Assembly: GCA_026929865.2 (NCBI GenBank)
Contig: CM049418.1
Location: 9,636,501 to 9,700,500 of the forward strand
Length of the DNA: 64,000 nucleotides
Direction: 5' to 3'
DNA from: Hyperoplus lanceolatus
Lineage: Eukaryota; Chordata; Actinopteri; Uranoscopiformes; Ammodytidae
Made by a program: the position numbers and the translations under genes. The notes under the pieces were generated by a model. That model worked only from the letters and a program-made list of their open reading frames with translations. It did not search any database and was not told where the DNA came from. Below, one piece after another: positions 54,885 to 64,000 of this stretch. The stretch's first letter is position 1; the number at the start of each line of letters is the position of its first letter.

Positions 54885-56475
54885 TGCGTTTACATGCAGA
54901 CTCATAATCGGGTAACTAAACGAATAAGACTTCAACAGGACTTTTAAACTGCATGTAAACAACTGCATGTAATCTACTTCGCACACAAATCAGCACATTA
55001 ACGGACAAGAGAAGTCGGATAAGAACACCTAGATCACTTGTTCATTGTCAGCATTCTCTCTGCATGTATACATGGATCAGACATCGCATATCAGAGTTTG
55101 CTTCTGCACCTGCTCGAGAATCCCTGTGAAGGATTTCACAAGGAAGTGGAAGGAAGTATATAGGGGAAGGTGGGGTGATTTGTGCAACTTTTTACTCAAA
55201 GTGATTTTAAAGTGAGGCCTTGACAGTTATGTCTCCAACTCAAATATGTACATATATTTCAGGATGTTGGGTGCATCCTGGTACAAAAACTTGGATCTGG
55301 AATAAACTGTTTAAGAAATATAGCTTTCGGAAAAAAGTTGTCTTGTCGCACGGGTGATTTATAGGTAAAGGCCATTGTGTCACAATGACAAAGTCACCAT
55401 CATCATCTTTCTGGCCATCTGAACTCCTCATCAGTGGTGCCTAAGGGAACTCAGGTTACTCTCTCCTGAGCTACTGTAGATCTTCAGCCACTTCTTTTGG
55501 CACCAGCGTATACAGCCATGCCACTGGCACAACTTCAGAAATGTACTTTGCACTAGTTGCTCCAAAGCTTGTGGAACCAACTGCCACCTGACAAATGTGA
55601 TTCCCCCTACACAGTGGCCTTTAAATCAAGGCTCAAACCCTTATGTACACCCTGGTGTTTCCTCCCATTAATCCCTACTCACTTACTTACCTCTGCACTA
55701 CTATCTGTGTTTATGTGGATGTATGGGCTTTACGTCTTTTATTTATTATTGTTATTTTACCTTCATTGTTTACCTACTGAATGCACTATGTACAGCACTT
55801 TGGAGAGGCAAACTGTCATAAATGTGCTTTTATAAATACATTTTACTTACTTACTTACTTATAACTCACCCAGGCCCTTGCGCACAAATCACCCCATCCC
55901 CAGAATTTTGGATAATAGGCATGATGCAGCAATTTAGGGTTGACATTGTGCTAACTATATAGACTCAAAGTGTAGCATACCAAAGCACTAAAACATGTCA
56001 AATGTTTTCAAACGTGTCTATAATTGTTCAGACAATAATCAAAAAACCTGACTGTTTGAAATTTTACTTGAAAGGCAAAACACAGTTTTTTGAGCTTAAA
56101 TGCGTTTATATCTTATTCCTTGTACTCTCTTTACAGGATGAGTCAAATGGATGGCTCTTCTTAAATATGTGGTCACATTTCCAATTTCTTCCACGGTTTT
56201 CTAGAAACAAGGGGTTTTGCAACTTCCAAAATGCACAAATCACCCCACCTTCCCCTACCTATAAAAATTATTGTCGGAAGGGAACCGGACATGGCTCATA
56301 ACCACTTGTTGAAAGGGCTACAGCGCCATCTAGCATAGTGGAGACAGCCATGCATCGGACATTTATCCAATTTCTTAAAGGTCATGTATACTCAGACAAG
56401 TGACACGGTCCGTTCGAGTGTCTAGTTCAATATGTCTTAATCCAATCTAGTTGTGCCATAGAAACGCACTGACAG
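54885..56475. mobile_element. MITE-like repeat interrupted by element B
   Basis: The ends CAGTGCGTTTACATGC and GAAACGCACTG are inverted copies. The sequence matches 22525-22895 on both sides of the 1.1 kb element at 55161-56257. Confidence 0.75.
55161..56257. mobile_element. 1.1 kb inverted-repeat element, copy B
   Basis: Same ends as copy A (25652-26758), in reverse orientation. The captured L2-like LINE tail is here on the plus strand (about 55540-55866), reading LWNQLPPDKCDSPYTVAFK and ending ACTTACTTACTTACTTA. Confidence 0.88.
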
Positions 56476-56667
56476 AGACAGACAGACAGACAGACACACA
56501 CACACACACAACAACTCGAGACATTTATTTACCTATCTTTGAGGTTAATTTAAAGCCTAAAGGTTAAAATGCTTCAGAAGAACGTCTGTGTAAATAATAT
56601 AAAATATTTCTGGAGATGTAATTTCCATAAAGACCACAATATAGCAGCAGTCAGCAACTTTAACATC

Positions 56668-57007
56668 TGTTGTAGATTTGAATAGCCTCTATTCACCAGA
56701 GTTGCTGAGCAAATAGAATCTAAAGGTTAAGGTCGTAGATCCTGTGGAGGACATGTGCTTGACTTGTTGTGATGAAAAACGATATGTCTATTTGCAGATA
56801 TTAAATACATGATACAATCTCCCCACACACAGATATAAACGTTCTCAAATCCAGCACCACATAGCTGGCCATGCCTCAGCCTGCTGCTACTGCTACCATG
56901 AAATCCTCTGTATGTCTGATGGAATCTCCTTCTGAATAAACCTGATCACTGATGATAAGTCCAGTCTACTACCTTGTCTTGTCAAGCCATGGGGGATTTG
57001 GCTACCA
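56668..57007 (+). repeat. 5' long terminal repeat
   Basis: 340 bp, TG...CA. Differs from the 3' copy by substitutions and several short indels, mostly in the middle third, so the insertion is not recent. Confidence 0.82.
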
Positions 57008-57933
57008 AAGATTGCGGCCACGATAACGGATATAACAGGAACACGATGAATCTACCTGTACTTGGACGGAAATCATCTGATGAAATGAGAGAAATGTGAA
57101 CAAAGTGGGAATCCTGATGAACGTCTCCAGTTGAAAGGTTCATGTCTGTTCCAGTATCTAAATATAATCTGAGAACTGCTATGGGAGATAATGTGAACCT
57201 CGGGATGAGAGTGCTCTAGGTCAGTTCTTAGGTCACGGCGTGAGCGCCCGGCCTGATATGACTAAACACAGAGGCCCGTTATGGCCAGGCATCCAGTAGT
57301 TCCACTGTTATAACAAAGAACCTTGTGCACGTTTTATTGACTAAGACTTTGGGAAAAGGCCAATTGGTTTCGAGCTTTGTTAAGCCGCCTGTGCTTATGT
57401 ACGCTAAAGAACTGAGCAAGTAGATTGAGTCCAACGTCTGTCATCAAGTGTTGAATGCTCGTTACGGCCCCGCTGTCGCAAGTGCATTCCGTGGTCATGG
57501 CTGTTAACGAGATGGCCACACGCACAACCGCATACCATCTTGGACTTTCCTGGGCGGCTGGCCACGCCTGGGCGGAGTCTGCCAAGTTTGAAATGAGGAG
57601 CCATCCTCTGTGCCAAAGTTGGATGGACTACATTTCCCATGCAAGCTGACCATGGCTGGCCACATCTGAACTGAGACCTTTGAGGTCCGGCTGCAGAGGG
57701 CTCTCGCACCCTATTCTCTTTTTATCTTCGCGTTCTTGTGTTTATGCAGTTGCTTTGTTGGTCCCTTTCTTATGTGGTGTCACTGCAGTAATGCTTTCAT
57801 CTATGCATTGTATTCTACTTCTCTGTACTCATAAAGAGTGTTTCTGTGTTTTGTTGGAGGTTTCTGTTAGGCTATTCAAATATGTTTGGTTACATCTTGT
57901 TTTGGTAGAATTAGTTAATTCTAAATGGAGGAA

Positions 57934-58271
57934 TGTTGTAGATTTGAATAGCCTCTATTCACCAGAGTTGTTGAGCAAATAGAATCTAAAGGTTAAGGTC
58001 AGATCCCTGTAAGGACATGCTTTAATTTGTTGTGATGAAACGATATGTTCATTTGCAGATATTAAGAACACATGATACACCCCACACACAGAGATATAAA
58101 CGGGTTCTCTAACTAGCAACGACAGTGCCATTGGGTGCCCAGCCTGCTGCTACTGCTACCATGAAATCCTCTGTATGTCTGATGGAATCTCCTTCTGAAT
58201 AAACCTGATCACTGATGATAAGTCCAGTCTACTACCTTTGTCTTGTCAAGCCATGGGGGATTCGGCTACCA
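57934..58271 (+). repeat. 3' long terminal repeat
   Basis: 338 bp direct copy of the 5' repeat, immediately after a purine-rich tract. Confidence 0.82.
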
Positions 58272-58277
58272 CACATC

Positions 58278-58651
58278 ACTAAGGACAATCGGGAACACTG
58301 ACACTAGGGCCCGAGATCGTTTGCATAGCCTACTAAAGTCTAGAACGTTTGGCTAGTGTGACCACGCCATCCGTATTCCAGCACGGAACAGCCCCTTGGC
58401 CACGACACACTTGGGAGAGGTGTGCCATGGCCAAAGTACAGATGCTAATGAGATCACACGCGCACAAGCAAGCGCACAGGCGGCGTTCCGAGATGCACCT
58501 ATTTGCAGACCCATGGGGAAAGTGGAGCTCCACCGGAAGCAGGAAATTCTTTCTTTTTGTTTTACTGCCGGCGTTCACCTAGCGGTGAATAATAGCAAGA
58601 CACAGTTTCCACCGGTTATGGTGCTAGTAGACAGTAAAATAAGTCCGTTTG
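58278..58651. other. No recognised gene
   Basis: Unique-looking sequence between the LTR element and a TTAA element. Confidence 0.35.
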
Positions 58652-58655
58652 TTAA

Positions 58656-59233
58656 AGAGGACCTATTATGCTACTTTTCTGGTCTTAATTTCTTGTTTTA
58701 CACTGCTAAGTTAAATCCTGAGTACGAATCACATCACAAAAAAAACTATGTAGATTTTCGGAAGCTCTTTCTTATTTTGGCGATCCAGCACATCCTGTCA
58801 ACACTTGAGGGCCGCCCTCCGCCTGTGCTCGGGCTTTTCATCTCCGCTCCCCTCCTGCAAACCCCACTCCGTTGTGATTGGTTACCTTCCCTTCCGGAAC
58901 ACTTTCAGTGGCGAAAGCGAGCATGGACCTATAAGGGCGTAGGCAGACGCGAACTGGGAAGTGACAGCATTGCCATACATGGAAACATCTCGCGTGGAGA
59001 CGCTACAAAGTTTTATGCGACGCCACAAATTATGAAAGGGTAGACCGCTGAAGACGTGACTTCGACTGGCTAGAATAGTGTTTGGTGCCTGGTACAGACA
59101 CCCCAGACGGTCAGCAGGAATATGTCAATGCATGTAAGTCATTATTTGATAATTTAGTATGGTTAAGCATGACTATGAATCATCATAACAACGTTTATAG
59201 GTCATAAAAGTCAAAAAGCATCATAGGTCCTCT
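58656..59233. mobile_element. 578 bp TTAA-flanked element
   Basis: The ends AGAGGACCTATTATGCTAC and AAAGCATCATAGGTCCTCT are inverted copies with TTAA outside (58652-58655, 59234-59237). Confidence 0.85.
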
Positions 59234-59606
59234 TTAAGGGTCCCAATGGCCAGGACGGTGGTAAAAAGTAGATGTTGAGGTAGAAGATGAATGAAGCAAC
59301 GAAGCTTTGTGTACATCTTCCGAAATCCGTCTCTTTAATTCACAATTATCACAAGTAGCCTAGATCAATCACATACAAATATACACTCGTATAAATAAAA
59401 CACAAAAAGTGCCACCACATTAAAATAAACAGCTCATTTTAAAAGTGGGGTGAAAGACAGACACATAAGGTGACAGTTTCCATTCTAGATCCTGATTGAT
59501 TTACCAGATCCCTTTGTCCTCTATTGATCACAGTTTTAATTATTATATAATTTATATATTCATAACATAAGCTGTTGAACGATCGATGCTCGTCTGTGAC
59601 GCCTAG
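59234..59606. other. No recognised gene
   Basis: AT-rich; nothing recognised. Confidence 0.35.
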
Positions 59607-60446
59607 TCTCGCAAAGCCAGACCAAACTAAAGCAAGTAGTATGGTCTGGAAGCACTCTGTTTAGAGCCGTCTATTCGGGTGGGGAAACCGGGGGAAACTG
59701 GGCTAGCCTGTTTGAATTTGTTTAAACCAATCACAATCATCTAGGCGGGCTAAAACCCGTAGAGCAGCAGTGGTGTCCTGTAAAATAGTGCCAGGGGGGA
59801 CCTCTATTTCGATGGAACGCCTTTCACCATTCAGAGACTGTCAGAGAAATGGCTAAACCCAAACGCCACACAAAAACTATTAAAGACAAAAGGAATATAC
59901 ATAGTGTGTTGCTTTCTAACCAGCATGTCAAGACACCATACATTTTAGCCCCCCGAGAGTCACGTGGGATAACTTAACCGGAGGCAAACTAGCCACGAGG
60001 TTATCTCTGGTAACATTATCATCGGTGGTCGAGTAGAATTTTTAGCATTCGAGAACTTATGTCACCACCTCCTATCGCTGTAGTCAGAGCCGTAGTCCGT
60101 CTGTTTACAGGCAGAACAGGGTTTTGACGCAGAGCTTACACACCAACTGCAGCAAGTAGCCGTAAGAGTTGCTAGGTGATAGTGGAAGCCATGGAATCTT
60201 TCCTCTGCCGCTATAACACCGCTGCTTAGTCCTAATTCACCAAAGAAAGGGAACCGCGTGGTCTTAATCTAGCTGGTTATAAGGTCCCAGTAGCCTGAAC
60301 TGTCCCCCCCCCCACGCTTCATTTTCCAGAGTTTATGAGGGCATTTCTGCCCGGGGTAGTTGTACAATGAAGTTGGACCGCCGCCGCCAATATTATTAAG
60401 TATCGCCACACTTTATTTCTGTCTACAGTAATGTGACTTCTCACAC

Positions 60447-60524
<78 letters not shown>

Positions 60525-60659
60525 CGCTGCACATAAGCACACGGGTTGACTGTGAGCGAATTGTTTCCGAATTTGAGGGGGATCACAATAGGGGAAAGCC
60601 AGCAACCGGAAAAGGAGGGGGCTGCGTCAGGGCTGCGTAGCTTGCCGCCGCAAGCGAAT
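59607..60659 (-). repeat. Inverted copy of the 6340-8690 element interior, without hAT insertions
   Basis: The minus strand matches 6340-8690 from ATTCGCTTGCGGCGGCAAG to TCTGGCTTTGCGAGACTAG. Both hAT insertion sites are unoccupied here: GTTACCAG occurs once (near 60010) and the second site reads continuously (near 59960). Contains a TG repeat (60449-60516). Confidence 0.88.
60449..60516 (+). repeat. (TG)34 microsatellite
   Basis: Expanded relative to the homologous CA run at 6475-6501 (about 13 units). Confidence 0.95.
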
Positions 60660-62506
60660 ACATTTCAACCATGCATAGCCTAAATAGCCTATGTTCAGTG
60701 GCACAGACGTTAAAAAAACTCCTGTTAATAAATAAACAAATAATGAGATACATACAATACAATAGGTTTATAAATCTGAATGTAGAGCATGTTCACGATG
60801 TGTAAGGTGGCCGCATATGAACGGCACGAGGGCTGAGAAATACGCTACTGATCAGATAAATGATCGGTCAAACGTAAAATCATCAGGAAATGATAAAAAC
60901 ATCCCGATGGAGATTTCTATGGAGTGATTTTGCTTTAAACTGTACAGGGTCGCGTTGCGGCAGTGACTCTTTCTTCAGTCGGAGCTCCAGCGTAAAGTGA
61001 AAACAAACTCAGAGTAGGTTACAATTCTGACCAATGAAATGAGTTCGGGGCGTGGCTTCCGGTGTATAAAATAGTACTTTCTTTCAGTACTATTTTATAC
61101 CTTTTATATACTATCTATAGTACTAACGTGATTATGTATGTTCTATGCTAGCCTACTAGCTTTTTATGAATTTATTTGGTTATCCTATCTGTATTTTCTT
61201 TGTTTTATCTGTATTTCATATTGTCTCAATGGGTTTATATAGACATAAGGGATTAATGATTTATTAAATCAAGTCTTTGTTTTTTAATCTGTTCAACAAA
61301 CACGCTACATTGCACTGTGTCGAACACCGAGCACCGTCACATGTTACACAGGTGTTTTTGTTTGACACTAATAGTCTCAGAGTGGTCGCAGGTGTCGCAA
61401 ACCCTTCTCATTTTAGTATTTGCAAGTCAGAAAGTGCGAGAAGTGTGAGACAACTTTGCGAGAGTCTGGCGACATATGAAACTAAATTGCGACTGATTTC
61501 CGACAAAAATGAGGCTTCCATTCCCTTCGTGCGACGCTCACAAGACATAAATGGGAGCTCCCGGCAAGTTTTGGCCAGGACATTCACAAACGTGTCGTAT
61601 GGTCGTGATGAACCAACTCAGTGAGACTGCACGATAAAATTGTCTCTAATTCGCAATTCTGTGTCTCCAACTTGTCGCAGCCCAGTGAGATAGGAGCTTT
61701 AATGCTATATGTTCATGCACTTTTATCTCTGTCTTTTTGCTATCTTGTTAAATGTTTTTTTCAAACACCACCAACCTGTTATGTAGTACAACAATGTTTG
61801 TGTCATTTTACTTGTCTGGGCCTGTGTCATTTGGTTTTTGTGCTTAGCCTATGTGTTGTAGCCTAATTTTGTAGTTTTTTTTCGTAATGTTTTATTTTAA
61901 GCTTTCAAACCAGCCAGGGACTACAGCTGAACATTATCACCATCCACGTGGTTAATCTAGCACATTTACATGTTGAATCTTTGTGCTCATGTGTATTAAT
62001 GTGTGCTGTCATTTTCTAAATAAAGAAATAGAAAACAAAAAATAATATAAATGTATGTTAATTAATACTCAAATGGCCTCACCTGTTCAGCATTCAATCA
62101 GCCGTTGGTCTGGTCGCCGCCAAATCAACTTTTCAACGGTTTACCCTCACGTTAAACACACACACACACTGTTACATTTAAAAAGTATTCAACACACCGA
62201 GAGCAACCGAGGAAAAAGCTCTTAGTTATTCCGTGGTTTCTTTCCACCTACTTTCCGGATAAAATCCAAACAGCCGCCTGCCTCGCGCACTTCATCTGAA
62301 TACTGTGACGTATTTCATTTTGTGGATAAATCGGAAATACGTCACTTGCTCTGCACTGTTTAGTTTTTTTAAACAAAGTTTTCCAAATACGAAAAGAACA
62401 GCATTTATATTAAATCTTCACATTCAAACAAATATTATAAGCAGCATACTCGATAAATAGAATGAAATAAGAACCAAATTGTCATAAAATAAGTTGAAAT
62501 TAATAA

Positions 62507-62508
<2 letters not shown>
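60660..62508. other. No recognised gene
   Basis: A 15-17 bp inverted repeat (GTATAAAATAGTACTTT / AGTACTATTTTATAC) sits at 61063-61100. The 115-codon frame at 61277-61624 has no recognisable domain. Confidence 0.4.

Positions 62509-62572
<64 letters not shown>
62509..62572 (+). repeat. (TA)n microsatellite
   Basis: About 32 TA units, upstream of the TATA-containing hairpin locus. Confidence 0.95.
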
Positions 62573-62580
<8 letters not shown>

Positions 62581-62752
62581 GTTAGTGATATGGGATGGAC
62601 TCCATTCTCAAATATATCCACTAAACATTTAAAACATACATTTTCTTCTAGTATGAAAGAAGACATGGAAGATAAATAGACAAAAATCTTAAGAGCTACA
62701 CCAGTGCTTTAGGGTTCCTCCTAGTTGCGTGCGTGCGTGTCCTTGGGCTGAC

Positions 62753-62760
62753 TATATAAG
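62753..62760 (+). promoter_or_regulatory. Candidate TATA box upstream of the long hairpin
   Basis: TATATAAG in a G/C-rich setting (GGGCTGACTATATAAGTCGG). Standard spacing places transcription start near 62783-62790, just where the inverted repeat starts. Confidence 0.45.
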
Positions 62761-62789
62761 TCGGCCTGAAATCTTCAAGGAATCAGAAA

Positions 62790-63295
62790 TCTCCATCGGA
62801 CCGACAACAGGTCAACTGCAACAATTAACAGAGAGAAGAAGAAGTTAGGTAAGAAATGTATTATTATTTTTTACATTAATTAGCATTACTAAAAATACAT
62901 ACAAAGTAGATAAGTTAAATTGAAACATTATCTACTTTTTACTTTCTATTCCATTTTATTTTATACTGTTTTATATTGTACATAAAATTACACACAAGGT
63001 ACACAAAAAAAGAGTAGTTAACCTTTTACTGTTCAAAAAAAGAGTAACTACCCTTTTTTGTGTACCTTATTGTAAAGTGTTACCGAATTTTATGTACAAT
63101 ATAAAACAGTATAAAATAAAATGGAATAGAAAGTAAAAAGTAGATAATGTTTCAATTTAACTTATCTACTTTGTATGTATGTATTTTTAGTAATGCTAAT
63201 TAATGTAAAAAAAAATAATAATAATACATTTCTTACCTAACTTCTTCTTTTCTCTGTTAATTGTTGCAGTTGACCTGTTGTCAGTCCGATGGAGA
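62790..63295. repeat. ~500 bp near-perfect inverted repeat (hairpin locus)
   Basis: The left arm starts TCTCCATCGGACCGACAACA and the right arm ends TGTTGTCAGTCCGATGGAGA. Arms of ~240 bp differ at few positions, with a ~20 bp centre near 63025-63045. The left arm contains a donor-like GTTAGGTAAGAAATG (62849) and the right arm an acceptor-like TTAATTGTTGCAG (63269). A partial third copy of the arm (ACTTTTTACTTTCTATTC) is at about 63511. Confidence 0.85.
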
Positions 63296-63336
63296 CTTCT
63301 TCTTCCAAGATGGAATCCGTTGAGGTCGATATCTAG
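63289..63336 (+). CDS. Very short candidate ORF after the hairpin acceptor
   Basis: METSSSKMESVEVDI then stop. It would be the first ATG if the hairpin intron is spliced out. Fifteen residues are too few to argue for a protein; recorded because of its position. Confidence 0.12.
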   Translation: METSSSKMESVEVDI

Positions 63337-63639
63337 TGTGTGACCAAGAAAAGTGTTAACATGCAGATAAAGTACAGATCATACAACAATAACACATTTC
63401 ACAACATCATGATATAATACAATAATAATATTGATGGAAAAGACAAAAATCCTCAAGACTGACACACCTGAAGACTCTTCCATGTTGCTAACAGATGGTG
63501 TGTACTACTTTTTACTTTCTATTCTATTTTTTTTATATATACAATTTTTACTGCTTATCTTTATCTTATTCTACTTTATTTTAGTATTATTATATTTCCT
63601 ATTGCATAAAGTTCACTTGATACAACAAACTTCTCGCCG

Positions 63640-63960
63640 ACAGAGCTGCTTAGAACAAAAACAAAGTTATTTCTGGTCTGGACGTTTTCATACTTCACCA
63701 AAACTCAAGTACAAACTCTCACCGCGGTGCACACGTACGTCACACGCTGTTAACATAGTAGTGCAAGCTCATTTTCTCATTGACTTCAGATTGACCGATC
63801 GCACAATACTTCGGACAAGCTGCGAACAAAGTTCTCGCCCGACGGTGTGTCGAGAACAAGCTGCGAGCACAGCTGAACGAGAGCTGCGACAACAAAATGA
63901 CGTCATTTTCTTCTCGCAGCTCTGTCACCCACAAACTTTCCTCTCAGCAGGAAAAGTAGC
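63640..63960. repeat. Relative of the 50319 PIF-like MITE
   Basis: TGACTTCAGATTGACCGATC, CTGAACGAGAGCTGCGA and AATGACGTCATTTTCTTCTC match 50430-50590. The terminal TGTTACATACT sequences are missing. Confidence 0.7.
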
Positions 63961-64000
63961 CGTCATAAAGCCCCTTCACTATCAGCATGTCTTCTGTTTT

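Larger units (their letters stand above)
56668..58271 (+). mobile_element. Small non-autonomous LTR retrotransposon
   Basis: Two direct repeats of ~340 bp (56668-57007 and 57934-58271) begin TGTTGTAGATTTGAATAG and end GGCTACCA, with TG...CA termini. They enclose 926 bp with no gag or pol frame. A purine-rich AAATGGAGGAA precedes the 3' LTR. Flanks AACATC and CACATC match at five of six bases. Each LTR contains GATATAAACG and GAATAAACC, possible TATA and polyadenylation signals. The primer-binding site is not evident. Confidence 0.8.

Noticed and set aside
58396..59043. 215-codon frame on the plus strand
   Set aside because: It starts upstream of and runs through a TTAA-flanked element, has no recognised domain, and the overlapping frames are also open.
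61277..61624. 115-codon frame
   Set aside because: No recognisable domain, no splice context, and frames of this size occur by chance in this window.

Overview
The window looks like teleost fish genomic DNA. It carries a multi-exon vertebrate ABC transporter gene with GT-AG introns, fish-type LINE and SINE tails, many short inverted-repeat DNA transposons, and long CA/TG, TA and GATA microsatellites. There is no prokaryotic gene structure. Species cannot be named from the sequence alone.

The main gene is on the + strand, about 1.8-32.7 kb. It is the 3' four-fifths of abcc4 (MRP4), an ABCC-family exporter of cyclic nucleotides, conjugated anions and drugs. I located 25 coding exons (1785-31773) whose phases join without a break, plus a probable short terminal exon at 32623-32640. 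The encoded part is about 1,090 residues: the second half of membrane domain 1, all of NBD1, membrane domain 2 and NBD2. The first ~230 residues lie upstream of the window. Walker A, signature, Walker B and H-loop motifs are present in both NBDs, so the gene looks functional. The C-terminal tail is uncertain.

The rest is largely transposon. 0.8-1.6 kb is part of a PIF/Harbinger-like element, and its relative (11421-13410) sits in an abcc4 intron and carries a 1.2 kb foldback. 6.1-9.9 kb is a composite element holding two hAT insertions; an inverted copy at 59.6-60.7 kb preserves both empty sites. 13.5-14.4 kb is a hAT element with a TTAA element and a LINE tail nested inside. The 5 kb intron at 23.1-28.2 kb contains a 5'-truncated, frameshifted L2/CR1-like LINE, itself interrupted by a 1.1 kb inverted-repeat element whose sister copy lies at 55.2-56.3 kb. 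At least nine elements are flanked by TTAA. 33.3-34.1 kb is a Tc1-like deletion derivative, 35.7-36.1 kb a minisatellite, and 56.7-58.3 kb a small non-autonomous LTR retrotransposon.

Downstream of abcc4 no known gene was recognised. Two items stand out: a phase-consistent chain of four exon-like segments (39.49, 40.16, 45.42 and 45.84 kb) encoding a ~68-residue protein, and a ~500 bp near-perfect hairpin at 62.79-63.30 kb that begins about 30-40 bp downstream of a TATA box.
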